Origin: Hymenobacter sp. DG25B
GTDB lineage: Bacteria > Bacteroidota > Bacteroidia > Cytophagales > Hymenobacteraceae
Reading direction: 5' to 3'
NCBI RefSeq assembly: GCF_000801315.1
Contig: NZ_CP010054.1
Span: forward strand, 1,550,001 to 1,614,000
Length of the DNA stretch: 64,000 nucleotides
The first letter of the stretch is position 1; each line of letters starts with the position of its first letter. The position numbers and the translations under genes were made by a program. Shown piece after piece: positions 41,909-50,830 of the stretch. The notes under the pieces were generated by a model, which was not told the DNA's origin, did no database searches, and was given only the letters and a program-made list of their open reading frames with translations.

Positions 41909-42436
41909 ATGAACCGGCTCGCCTGCCTATTTCTTACTCTCCTTCTGACCCTCGCCACCTTCGTGTCCACTGAAGCCAACCCGTATTCCGTAGTTTCCCT
42001 GCGCCGCCAGTACCAGCAGGCCGCCGCCAGCAAAGAGGCCGGCGAGAAGTTTCATCAGCTGATGGCTGCCTACAAGCAGCAGGATGCCGTGGTGCTGGCG
42101 TATAAAGCCGCCGCCGAGGCCATCCGGGCCCGCGACGCTTCGATGTTTAACAAGCTCACTTACGTGCAGAATGCCAGTCAGCAGTTTGAAAAAGCCGTGA
42201 AACTGGATACAGATAATGCTGAAATTCGCTTTCTGCGCCTAAGCGTGGAAAGCAACCTGCCCACCTTTCTGGGCCTGAGTCAGCACGTGGAAGAAGACCG
42301 GCAGTTTCTGGTTTCCACGCTGCTGAAACACCCCGCTTCCGGCCTCGATGCCGATTCTTTTGCCCTGGTACGCAGCTTTTTGCTGGACCGGGGGCACGTT
42401 TCGGAGGCCGATGCCGCTAAGCTGGCGCGCCTGTAA
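41909..42436 (+). CDS. Exported helical protein in the carotenoid operon
   Basis: A 175-residue protein with a signal peptide (MNRLACLFLTLLLTLATFVS) and an all-helical, TPR-like mature region (FHQLMAAYKQQDAVVLAYKA, ASQQFEKAVKLDTDNAEIRF, HGVSEAD-type end). Family unknown to me. The start lies 18 bp after the crtB stop and a strong terminator follows the gene, so it is very likely co-transcribed with crtI and crtB. A link to carotenoid placement in the envelope is possible but unproven. Confidence 0.75.
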   Translation: MNRLACLFLTLLLTLATFVSTEANPYSVVSLRRQYQQAAASKEAGEKFHQLMAAYKQQDAVVLAYKAAAEAIRARDASMFNKLTYVQNASQQFEKAVKLDTDNAEIRFLRLSVESNLPTFLGLSQHVEEDRQFLVSTLLKHPASGLDADSFALVRSFLLDRGHVSEADAAKLARL

Positions 42437-42467
42437 GCTGCAGCCGTTAAACCCCCTTTTTCCGCCT

Positions 42468-42504
42468 CAAACAAAAGCAGCCCACCGCCGGGCTGCTTTT
42501 GTTT
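42468..42504 (+). terminator. Terminator of the crtI-crtB operon
   Basis: AACAAAAGCAGCCC with its complement around ACCGCC, ending in TTTTGTTTT. Confidence 0.92.
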
Positions 42505-42609
42505 TGGAAGCGAGGCTGCCGGTGTTTGCGCTGAAGCTGCCAAAATTCTGTATCTTAAGTGCAATCCGGTCATAACCTTCTAACCGTAGAGTTGGTTACG
42601 CTGATAGCT

Positions 42610-43458
42610 ATGCCGTACCACCTGAGCGTCCGTATCGACCCCAATTCTGGTTTTTGCTTCGGCGTGATCTATGCCATTCAGATGGCGGAAGATCTGCTGG
42701 AAGAACAGGGCTACCTGTATTGTCTGGGTGACATTGTGCACAACGACGAGGAGGTAGAGCGCCTGAAGCTGCGCGGCCTGCGCATCATTGATTATGAGCA
42801 GCTGGCTGCTCTGCGCGACGAAGCCGTGCTCATTCGGGCCCACGGCGAGCCGCCCAGCACCTACCAGATGGCCATGGAAAACAACCTCACGCTGGTAGAT
42901 GCCTCCTGCCCGGTGGTGCTAAAGCTGCAAAACCGCATCAAAACCAGCTATGACCGGAAGGAGCCTATTTTCATCTACGGCAAGCACGGACACGCTGAGG
43001 TGCGCGGCCTATTGGGCCAGACCAGTGGTGAGGCTGTGGTGTTTGAAAACCTGGAAGAGCTGCTGCGGCATGAGCTGCCGGCCAACATTACGCTCTACAG
43101 CCAAACCACCAAAAGCACCGACTCCTTCTACCGCATCAAGAACGAGCTGGAGCAGCGCGGCTATCAGGTAAACGCCAACGACACCATTTGCCGCCAGGTA
43201 AGCAACCGCGACAAAGACCTGCGTAAGTTTGCGGCGCAGTTTGATCAGATAATCTTTGTCTCGGGCACGAAAAGCTCCAATGGCAAGGTGCTGTATCACG
43301 TCTGCAAGGAAACCAACCCGGCTACGCACTTTATTTCCAATGTAGCCGAGCTGCGGCCGGAGTGGTTTCAGCCCGGCCAGTCGGTAGGCATTTGCGGGGC
43401 CACCAGCACGCCTATGTGGCTAATGGAGCAAGTGCGCGACGCTCTGCTGGCGCTGTAA
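42610..43458 (+). CDS. ispH: 4-hydroxy-3-methylbut-2-enyl diphosphate reductase
   Basis: 282 residues from the ATG at 42610 (MPYHLSVRIDPNSGFCFGVI). The three cluster cysteines are C16 in GFCFGV, C100 in VDASCPVV and C194 in NDTICRQVSNRDKDL. HGEPPSTY and IYGKHGHAEVRGLLGQTSGE supply the substrate histidines, and VSGTKSSNGKVLYHVCKE the C-terminal region. It makes IPP and DMAPP in the last step of the MEP pathway. Its place between crtB and crtW gives precursor supply and carotenoid synthesis a common locus. It is transcribed after the terminator at 42468-42504, so separately from crtB. Confidence 0.95.
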   Translation: MPYHLSVRIDPNSGFCFGVIYAIQMAEDLLEEQGYLYCLGDIVHNDEEVERLKLRGLRIIDYEQLAALRDEAVLIRAHGEPPSTYQMAMENNLTLVDASCPVVLKLQNRIKTSYDRKEPIFIYGKHGHAEVRGLLGQTSGEAVVFENLEELLRHELPANITLYSQTTKSTDSFYRIKNELEQRGYQVNANDTICRQVSNRDKDLRKFAAQFDQIIFVSGTKSSNGKVLYHVCKETNPATHFISNVAELRPEWFQPGQSVGICGATSTPMWLMEQVRDALLAL

Positions 43459-43488
43459 GTTGAAGTTGCCTGCCCGTTTTTTTCGCAT

Positions 43489-44226
43489 ATGCCTCTGCCA
43501 GCCGCCGTTTCTGCTCCTCGCCTAAAGCCCGCGCCGCTGGGTTATAAGGGGGTGGCCGTGGCCCTGCTGATACTTACATGCTGGGTGGCGCTGCTCGCTT
43601 ATCTGCTGGCTTTTTACCGCCCCAACTGGCAAACCCCGGCCCCCTACCTGCTTCTTTTAGTACAAACGCACCTCTATACCGGCCTGTTCATTACCGCGCA
43701 CGATGCCATGCACGGCGTGGTAAGCCCCAACAAGCGCCTGAACAATGCCATTGGCCTGCTCACGGCCGGGCTTTTTGCCTTTAACTGGTTTCCCGGCATG
43801 CTGCCTAAGCACCATGCCCATCACCGCCACGTAGCCACCCCCAACGACCCCGATTTTCACGACGGGCGCCACTCTGGCTTCCTCTGGTGGTTTGGGCGCT
43901 TTGCCTGGAACTACGTTACCGTAGGGCAGGTATTGCTGATGGCCGCCGCCTATAACGTGCTGAAGCTGTTTTTCCCGATGGCCAATGTTATAGCCTTCTG
44001 GATGGTGCCGGCTATCTTGGCCACGGTGCAGCTGTTTTACTTTGGCACTTATCTGCCGCACCGCGGCGAGCATGCCACCTCCAACCCGCATAAGTCGCGG
44101 AGCCAGCTTCGCCAGCACCTGTGGGCCTTTATAAGCTGCTATTTTTTTGGATATCATTATGAGCACCACGACCAGCCCTATCTGCCATGGTGGCGTTTAT
44201 GGCAGGCAAAAGAAGCAAATAGCTGA
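43489..44226 (+). CDS. crtW: Beta-carotene ketolase
   Basis: A 245-residue membrane protein of the fatty-acid desaturase family. Histidine motifs: GLFITAHDAMHGVVSPNKRL, LPKHHAHHRHVATPNDPDFH, FGTYLPHRGEHATSNPHKSR and GYHYEHHDQPYLPWWRLW, the CrtW pattern. Four to five membrane helices. It adds keto groups at C4, giving canthaxanthin, or astaxanthin when CrtZ also acts. It lies 30 bp after ispH on the same strand and is probably co-transcribed. Confidence 0.93.
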   Translation: MPLPAAVSAPRLKPAPLGYKGVAVALLILTCWVALLAYLLAFYRPNWQTPAPYLLLLVQTHLYTGLFITAHDAMHGVVSPNKRLNNAIGLLTAGLFAFNWFPGMLPKHHAHHRHVATPNDPDFHDGRHSGFLWWFGRFAWNYVTVGQVLLMAAAYNVLKLFFPMANVIAFWMVPAILATVQLFYFGTYLPHRGEHATSNPHKSRSQLRQHLWAFISCYFFGYHYEHHDQPYLPWWRLWQAKEANS

Positions 44227-44336
44227 TTTGACCAACCTTACCGTAATAAAAAAATAATTTTATACTATAAAAAAATTCCTATTTTAGGAAGCAGAAGGAG
44301 CGTGTCAACTGCCGGAACGCTGTTTCTATCCGCCCT

Positions 44337-46417
44337 ATGCTCCCTATTGCCCTGTTGCGTCGTCGTGGTATTGGTGTGCTCTGCCTGCTGGTAGGGGTGG
44401 TGCTGAGCGCCCGGCCGGGTATGGCCGCCCAGAAGGCAGCAGTACAGGAATACCAGCAGCCCGGCCAGCTTAGCCTGAACCCGGGCATGCTTTCATCACC
44501 AAACCAGAAAGAAGCGTTGCGCGTAGCCGAGCGGCAGCTCAAAACCCTCACCACGCTGCCAGCCCGCACGCGGGCGCATGTTCGTATGGCTACGGCTTTA
44601 CTGGCGCTGCGCCGGTATAATGACGCTTTGCTACATGGCCGGCAGGCCCTGCAGGAGTTTCGGGCCAACGCCGACAGCCAGGGCGTAGCGCAGACATATC
44701 ATCTGCTGGGGAGCGTAAATATAGCCCTCGGCGACAGTGGCCTGGCGCACCAACGCTACCAACAAGCCTTACAAGGTTTTACCCACCTGAACGATTTACG
44801 CAGTCAGGCCGCAGTACAGGAGCACCTGGGTGATTTATATGCCAGCCAGCACAGCTGGGAGCGGGCGCTGGGGAGCTATCAAAATGCCCTTAAAATCTGG
44901 CATAAGCTGAAGGAAGCCAGTCGGATAGCCGTGGCAATGCATGCCATTGGGCGCATGTATCTGGCCCAGCAGCAGTATAGCCGGGCCCTGTTTTATTTGC
45001 GCCAGAGCGTGCAACGCTCACAGGATCTGCACGATAGTATTGCCGTTGGCTATGTGCTGCAGAGTATGGGCGGCGTATACGCCAGTTTTGGGAGCTATGG
45101 GTTGGCCCGGGGCATCTATACCCAGGCCCTGAATCGGTTGCCTCGCCACCATGCCCCGCCCGTGTTGCAGGCTTCGCTCTATGAGAACATTGCCGCCATG
45201 CACGACTCTACCGGTAATCTGCCGGCGGCGGAGTATAATCTGCAGCAGGCCTTAGCCCTGGAGCGGCGTGGGGGCAGCAAAAGCCGCCTGAGCGACTTAT
45301 ACTATTCCCTGTCGATGATTTATCGGAAGCAGGGGCAAACGGGCGCTGCGCTGGATGCCCTAACTCGTCATGTAGATCTGGAAGACAGCGTGGCGGCTGA
45401 GACGCGCGCCATCCAGATAGCCGAGCTGCGCACCCGCTACGAAACCAAGAAAAAGGAACAGGAAATAGAGCTGCTGCAGAAAGAGCGGCTATTGCAGGAA
45501 GCCAATTTGCGCCGCCAAACAGGTTGGCGCAACGTCTTGGGGGTGGGGCCTTGCTCTTGCTGCTATTGGTGGGCGGGCTGTACCGGGCCCGGCGGCGGCA
45601 GGCCAGTATCAACCGCCTGCTCACCCGAAAAAACCAGGCCATTCATCGGCAGAAGGAAGAGCTGGACCGCCTCAACCGCACCAAAGACACGCTTTTCTCC
45701 GTCATCTCGCACGACCTCCGCTCCCCGCTTAGCTCCCTGTATTCTCTCCTGACGCTGTTGAACCTGGGAAGCTCCTCCCCACAACGGCTGGCGGAGCACT
45801 CCGTGCGGGTGTCGCGGGCGTTGGATGCTACCTTGCACCTGCTGGATAATTTGCTGAACTGGTCTATGGCGCAGATTCGCAATGAGGGCATGAAGCCTAA
45901 AGTGTTTGCGCTGGATGATTTGGTAGAAGAGTGCCTCACGCTGCTTCTGAATGATGCGGAGCGCAAAGAGCTTATGTTTCAGAACCATTTAACCACGCGC
46001 TGCTTTGTGCGGGCCGATGTGGACATGACCCGGCTGATTCTGCGCAACCTGATTGGCAATGCCATCAAGTTTACGCCGTCCGGCGGCTGTATTTCTATTG
46101 CTAACCGGCGGGAGGGGGCTTTCTGGGAAATAGCCGTGGCCGATACGGGCGTAGGTATTCCTAAAGCCGACTGGGACAAGGTACTCGGTATTGGGGTGCG
46201 CTCTACGTTGGGCACCGACCGGGAGCGGGGCACGGGGCTGGGCCTGCGCCTGTGCAAGGATTTTGTAGAGATGAACGGTGGCAAGCTCTCCTTTACCAGT
46301 GAGCTGAAAACGGGCTCCGTATTTCGGTTTACCCTGCCCGCGGTGGCCAAAGAAGCCCACCTACCCATAACTTCTGTGCAGGATGAGGCCGAAGATGCTA
46401 GTGTTGCCGCCGGATAA
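44337..46417 (+). pseudogene. TPR sensor histidine kinase broken by a one-base frameshift
   Basis: The first frame (44337 to about 45540) encodes a signal-like segment, then about eight TPR repeats (HLLGSVNIALGDSGLAHQRY, LGDLYASQHSWERALGSYQN), then a coiled coil (KKKEQEIELLQKERLLQE). At a run of five G (45539-45543) the frame is lost. The rest is intact one frame over: membrane helix GGGALLLLLLVGGLY, His box LFSVISHDLRSPLSSLYSLL, N box LIGNAIKFTPSGG, and G boxes VADTGVGIP and GTGLGLRLC. Adding one G restores a 693-residue kinase, phospho-His about residue 459. It may be a true mutation, phase variation or a sequence error. The tail overlaps the convergent LytTR gene by 20 bp. Confidence 0.85.
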
Positions 46418-47132
46418 GGGTGCGGTTTACAATGCGCTCCGTTACCCGCTCCCGGTACGTTTGCCCCAGCGGTAGCGAATGGCCGCCCACCCGCACTTCC
46501 AGATTGCTCACCGATTCAATTTTGGCAGCATTCACGAGATAGGAGCGGTGCGTGCGCACAAACAAGCCGGCGGGCAGCTGCTCTTCCAGGTTTTTTAGGT
46601 TAACCAGGGTGAGGTGCGTGCGGCCATCGGCCGTATTAATTTTGGTGAAGTCTTTTAGCGCCTCAATAAATAAAACGTCACGGTAGTGCAGGCGCACAAA
46701 CTGAGCATCGGTCCGGATAAAGAAGGAACCGTTGCCGGAGTGCATGTCGTTGCCCTCGGTATCGGTAAAGCTGGTGCGCAGAATGCTGGCTACTTTATTG
46801 ACGGCCTTGAGGAAGCGCTCCAGGGAAATAGGCTTCAGCAGAAAATCGATGACATCCAGATTAAAGCCCTCCATGGCGTATTGCGGGTAGGCCGTCATCA
46901 GGACTACCAGCGGGGGCTGGCGGAGGGAGCGTACCAGGTCCAGCCCGCTCAGGTGGGGCATGGTTACATCAGAGAAAAGTACCTGCACCTCATGACTGAG
47001 CAGATAAGTATGCGCCTCCAGGGGGTCGGTGAAGGCGGCTTTCACCTCCAGCACCTCCGTCATGGATACGTAAGCCTGCAGCAAGTCCAGCACCAGCGGA
47101 TCATCATCAAGAAGCAAGCATGATATTTTCAT
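46398..47132 (-). CDS. LytTR-type response regulator
   Basis: A 244-residue regulator. Receiver domain: ISCLLLDDDPLVLDLLQAYV, phospho-acceptor Asp in VLFSDVTMPHLSGLDLV, and FLLKPISLERFLKAV. The LytTR DNA-binding domain follows: RLHYRDVLFIEALKDFTKIN, VRTHRSYLVNAAKIES, and LPLGQTYRERV. It is convergent with the frameshifted TPR kinase and overlaps its end by 20 bp. The pair are probable partners, but opposite transcription means separate regulation. Its promoter must lie in the AT-rich stretch 47133-47423. Confidence 0.92.
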   Translation of the reverse strand: MKISCLLLDDDPLVLDLLQAYVSMTEVLEVKAAFTDPLEAHTYLLSHEVQVLFSDVTMPHLSGLDLVRSLRQPPLVVLMTAYPQYAMEGFNLDVIDFLLKPISLERFLKAVNKVASILRTSFTDTEGNDMHSGNGSFFIRTDAQFVRLHYRDVLFIEALKDFTKINTADGRTHLTLVNLKNLEEQLPAGLFVRTHRSYLVNAAKIESVSNLEVRVGGHSLPLGQTYRERVTERIVNRTLIRRQH

Positions 47133-47423
47133 ACTCCGGATAGCTATTAGCTAGTTGTATTGGGGGGAATATAAAGGAAATAAATCAATTAATACTGAAT
47201 ATTATTTAAAAAATACATGCCTCTGAAAAAATGAATATCCAGGATATTGATGCCTTTCCACAAGGTACTGGTATACTTATTTGGTCGTTTGCTCTACTAT
47301 ACGCCATGGTAATCAATATTTTATATCAACTTAATACTCTGCCTCTTTACCTCTAATCAGGCCCTGGTAAACCAGGCGCTTCATTGAGTTATTCTGACCT
47401 CGCTTGCCACACCACCTATTGCT
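47133..47423. other. AT-rich divergent intergenic region
   Basis: 291 bp with low GC between the LytTR gene (-) and the unknown gene at 47424 (+). It contains one possible tiny membrane-protein gene (47231-47356) and presumably both promoters. No strict TAnnTTTG box was noticed. Confidence 0.5.
47231..47356 (+). CDS. Possible 41-residue single-helix membrane protein
   Basis: ATG 47231 to TAA 47354-47356 encodes MNIQDIDAFPQGTGILIWSF followed by ALLYAMVINILY and a short polar/Leu tail. One strongly hydrophobic helix of about 19 residues is predicted by eye. An A-rich stretch (GAAAAA) precedes the ATG. Support is weak: one short open frame in AT-rich DNA. Confidence 0.25.
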   Translation: MNIQDIDAFPQGTGILIWSFALLYAMVINILYQLNTLPLYL

Positions 47424-47993
47424 ATGAGACAGCCAGCTTCGTCGGCCGTGCCTCCCATTCCGCCTGTGGTGTTGGGGGTAGATTTGAAGATAGAGCATCA
47501 GGAAGATCTGCGCCGTTCGCTTCGTTCAGCTTTTGGTATCAATACCCGCGCCATTCGGCTGCGCATAGACCCCAGCCTGGACCTGATCTACTTATCAGAG
47601 ATTCAGCTGCCGGGCTCCCTGGACTGCCTGGAGGCCCTCACGCGGCCGGAAGTAATAGCCGTTATGCTGCGCAAAGCTTCTCTGGAATGGCACCCGGAGG
47701 AAGGCCATGCCATTGGCCGCGGCACGCCTACCCTGGCAGCACTGGAAACCGGCAACTGTTTTTTAACGGCCAATAATCATAAGATACATATTGCCAGCTT
47801 CACCAATCACTCGGCTCACCCCAACCATATTACCATGGAGCTGCTGGGGCGGCCCAACCTGCTGGAATACCTACGTACGGAGTGGTTTACCCTGGAAATA
47901 TCCGGCACCAATCGGCGGCGGCTGGTCAGGCCGCTGGGCTTTAGCGTGCGGCTGGAGTTTGATGTGGTAGCCCAGCAGGCCTTAGCGGCCTAG
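47424..47993 (+). CDS. Protein of unknown function
   Basis: A 189-residue soluble protein without signal peptide. Notable stretches are VVLGVDLKIEHQEDLRRSLR, RAIRLRIDPSLDLIYLSEIQ, IHIASFTNHSAHPNHITMEL and WFTLEISGTNRRRLVRPLGF. Mixed alpha/beta composition, no catalytic motif recognised. It stands alone between the LytTR gene and the metal module and ends at a strong bidirectional terminator. Confidence 0.65.
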   Translation: MRQPASSAVPPIPPVVLGVDLKIEHQEDLRRSLRSAFGINTRAIRLRIDPSLDLIYLSEIQLPGSLDCLEALTRPEVIAVMLRKASLEWHPEEGHAIGRGTPTLAALETGNCFLTANNHKIHIASFTNHSAHPNHITMELLGRPNLLEYLRTEWFTLEISGTNRRRLVRPLGFSVRLEFDVVAQQALAA

Positions 47994-48011
47994 GTTCCTT
48001 TTTCTTCCAGC

Positions 48012-48047
48012 AACAAAAAGCCCGCTACTGCTAGCGGGCTTTTTGTT
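48012..48047. terminator. Bidirectional terminator
   Basis: AACAAAAAGCCCGCTA with its exact complement and a CTGC loop, between the gene at 47424-47993 (+) and the HMA gene (-). Confidence 0.93.
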
Positions 48048-48066
48048 GGTAGTAGGGGCAGGCAGC

Positions 48067-48441
48067 TTAGTGCGTGCTGTTGGTTTTTTTGCAGCAATCC
48101 GGCAGCCGCTCATAGGCCTTGTCATTAGCCATTTGAGCATCGGCATCGTAGCCGGTGCTTTGCACGGCGGTACGCAGGGCTTCGGCCGAGGTTTTATCCG
48201 GGCGGTAGGTGACCGTCAGTATTTTAGAGGGAACATCAAGCACCGCGGCCTGCACGCCTTTCTCATAAGCCATGGACTTTTCCAGCCGGGCCTTGCACAT
48301 GTCGCACACGGCGGAGGTTTTAATCTGAAGCTGCTCAGTAGCGGGACCTTTGGTTTTGGTCTTGGTTTTTTCCTGCGCCTGCGTGAGTTGAGCCGAAAAC
48401 AGAACTACGAGAGTGAGCAAAAGCGCTTTGATAGATTTCAT
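48067..48441 (-). CDS. Periplasmic heavy-metal-associated (HMA) domain protein
   Basis: 124 residues from the ATG at 48441, opening a signal peptide (MKSIKALLLTLVVLFSAQLT, then QAQ); an earlier start would spoil it. After a Lys/Thr linker comes an HMA fold: LQIKTSAVCDMCKARLEKSM (CxxC metal site), VPSKILTVTYRPDKTSAEAL and TGYDADAQMANDKAYE, ending PDCCKKTNSTH with another Cys pair. It should bind Cu(I) or a similar soft metal in the periplasm. It is the last gene of a module with a TonB receptor 37 bp upstream and a HYC_CC_PP protein before that. Confidence 0.9.
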   Translation of the reverse strand: MKSIKALLLTLVVLFSAQLTQAQEKTKTKTKGPATEQLQIKTSAVCDMCKARLEKSMAYEKGVQAAVLDVPSKILTVTYRPDKTSAEALRTAVQSTGYDADAQMANDKAYERLPDCCKKTNSTH

Positions 48442-48478
48442 AGGGTAAAAAGCTAAAAAGAGGGGAAAAGATTCAAGG

Positions 48479-50737
48479 TTACTCAAGTCGGAAGCGCAGG
48501 CCCATGTAGGTCAGGCGGCCGTAGGTAGGCCCCCAAACCATGGCCGCATCAAATGTGGGTCCAAATGGGTCGGCGGCGCCCATAATGGGGTCTTTCTGCC
48601 GATAATCCAGCAGATTCTCTACCCCGGCATATACTTCCCAGTGTTTGAAAGCGCGGGTAAGCTGGGTGTTAAACAGCGCAAACCGGGGGGCATAGGCTAA
48701 GGCACCTTCATCGAAGCTGTGTTGGTGGTCGGCCTTGCCGGGTGCCCCGGCCAGGGGACGTCGGCCAAAGCCCTGCATGGTCAGGTCGGCGCGCCACTTG
48801 TCAAAAGCCGTGGCATAGCTCAAATTCAGGAACAGACGGTTTTTGGGCGTGAGCACCTTGGGCAGCAACTCGCCGGCGTAGGTAGTGCGCACATCCAGGT
48901 ACTTGTAAGCCGCTTTGGCCTGCAGGCCTTTGAGAGGCTCAATCTGCACTTCAGTTTGCAGGCTGCGGGAGAAGGAGCGCCCATTCAGGTTACCCAAGCG
49001 CAGGTAATCCGGGTTCAGGTACATATCGGCCACCACCTGGTTCTGGAACTCGGTGTGGTAGTAGTCGGTGATGAACGTAGCGGCGCGGCCGGCTACGGTG
49101 AAGTACTGCGTAAAGCTGCCGCCTACGTTCCAGGCCCGCTCGGGCGTTAGGTTATTATCAATTACAAACCGGCGGGAGCTGACGAGCATTCCGCTGTTTT
49201 CGGCTAGGGGGTTGGCAGTGCGGAAGCCCCGGCCCGCTGCCAGGCGCAGCACCGTGTTCTTGGTAGCATCAAACTTCACGTTCAGGCGCGGCGTCAGAAA
49301 CCAGCCGTAGAGGTTGTGGTGGTCGAGGCGCAGGCCGGTTACCAGGGTCAGATTTTTGGCGTTCTGGTAGGTGTATTCGGCAAATGCACCGGGTACCCGC
49401 TCCAAGCGGTTGCGGTGTTCCACAGGAATAGTTTTCTGCTGGAATACCTCCCGGTAATCATCATACAGATAGCTCAGGCCCGTGCGGTAGGTGTGGGCGG
49501 TAGTGCCCAGCACACTTTGAAACAATAGCGTGGCCTGGCCCGTGCGCTGGGTGCCATCATAGGTGGTGCGCCCGTATTGGGAGTTAAAATCGTGGTTGGT
49601 GCCGGAGAGCAGCAGGCCCAGACTCTGGTAGGGCCGGCCGGCCCAGGTGTAGGAGGTTTTGGCATAGCCGGTGTAGCGGTCGGTGGTGAGGGTGGTGCCG
49701 TAGTGCGTGGTGTCGTTGGCCTCCTTGCGGAACTGCAGCTGGCCGCCTTCCCGGGTTTCGCGCAGCGCGCCCAGGCCCACCTCCGTTACGATGCCTTTGC
49801 CGGTGTTATACTTCCACTTATTAAAGGCATTGTACTGCGTAGCCAGGGGCAGGTCCATAAACCCATCTTTGTTCCGGTCTACGCGGCGGCCCAGGTGGTC
49901 GGAGTGCAGCAGCAGCACGGTGCTCAGCTTATTGGTGAGGCGGGCGGAGGCGTTCAGGTTCAGGTCGAATTTGCCCAGGTCGTTGCCGTAGGCATTAAAG
50001 GAGAGCCGGTCGGTTTTGTCGGGCTCCTTCAGGCGCACGTTCACCTGGCCGGATATGCCTTCGTATCCATTCACCACCGAGCCCATACCCTTAATGATAT
50101 CGATGCTCTCAATCCAGGTGCCCGACAAATAGCTTAGGCGGTAGGGGGTGGAAAGGCCCCGCAGGGCGGGCTGATTATCTACCGTCAAAAGAGAATAAGC
50201 CCCATCCAGCCCCAGTAGTTGGATCTGCTTGGCTCCGGAAACGGCATCGGTGGTAGACACCTCCACCGCGGCATTCGTTTCAAAGCTTTCAGCCAGGTTG
50301 CAGCAGGCCGATTTGGTTAGGTCCCGGCTGGTAATAACCTGCGTATTGGTAGGCGTGAGCGAAGAGTAGGAGAGGGCCTGTGCTTCTACGCGCACTTCCT
50401 GCAGCTCGGCATTGCGGCGCAGGGCTACGCGCAGGTAGGGGCTGCCGGTGGCCGCTACGTTTACGGTATCGGCTTTGTAGCCCAGAAAGCTGACTATCAG
50501 CTGGCTGGCCTCGGCTCGTGCTGGCCGCACCAGAGAAAAGGCGCCTTTATCGTCGGTAGTGGTGGCATCGGTAGTACCCAACCAGCGTACTACGGCGCCG
50601 GGCACGGCTGAGGCCGTAGCGGCATCGGTTACCTGCCCCCGCACCGGCGCTATGGCCGCCGACTGCGCCTGGCTGGCCACCGCGCCCAGGGAAAGGGCGC
50701 CCACCAGCAGGAGGCGGGGCATTTCAAAGAAATTCAT
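48479..50737 (-). CDS. TonB-dependent receptor, probably for a metal or metal complex
   Basis: 752 residues from the ATG at 50737 (MNFFEMPRLLLVGALSLGAV); an internal ATG at 50722 is also possible. Domains: signal, carboxypeptidase-regulatory-like sandwich (VRGQVTDAATASAVPGAVVR), plug with LTKSACCNLAESFETNAAVE and IESIDIIKGMGSVVNGYEGI, then a 22-strand barrel ending YGRLTYMGLRFRLE. The Cys-Cys in the plug occurs in receptors coded next to HMA proteins. Together with its neighbours it suggests uptake or sensing of copper or another soft metal across the outer membrane. Confidence 0.93.
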   Translation of the reverse strand: MNFFEMPRLLLVGALSLGAVASQAQSAAIAPVRGQVTDAATASAVPGAVVRWLGTTDATTTDDKGAFSLVRPARAEASQLIVSFLGYKADTVNVAATGSPYLRVALRRNAELQEVRVEAQALSYSSLTPTNTQVITSRDLTKSACCNLAESFETNAAVEVSTTDAVSGAKQIQLLGLDGAYSLLTVDNQPALRGLSTPYRLSYLSGTWIESIDIIKGMGSVVNGYEGISGQVNVRLKEPDKTDRLSFNAYGNDLGKFDLNLNASARLTNKLSTVLLLHSDHLGRRVDRNKDGFMDLPLATQYNAFNKWKYNTGKGIVTEVGLGALRETREGGQLQFRKEANDTTHYGTTLTTDRYTGYAKTSYTWAGRPYQSLGLLLSGTNHDFNSQYGRTTYDGTQRTGQATLLFQSVLGTTAHTYRTGLSYLYDDYREVFQQKTIPVEHRNRLERVPGAFAEYTYQNAKNLTLVTGLRLDHHNLYGWFLTPRLNVKFDATKNTVLRLAAGRGFRTANPLAENSGMLVSSRRFVIDNNLTPERAWNVGGSFTQYFTVAGRAATFITDYYHTEFQNQVVADMYLNPDYLRLGNLNGRSFSRSLQTEVQIEPLKGLQAKAAYKYLDVRTTYAGELLPKVLTPKNRLFLNLSYATAFDKWRADLTMQGFGRRPLAGAPGKADHQHSFDEGALAYAPRFALFNTQLTRAFKHWEVYAGVENLLDYRQKDPIMGAADPFGPTFDAAMVWGPTYGRLTYMGLRFRLE

Positions 50738-50830
50738 AATAATGGAGGTAAAGCGGTTATTCAACACACTCGGGCCGAAAGACATAGGCTAACCGGCCCG
50801 GCTGCCAGGGCAGCACAGGGTTGAAAACAA

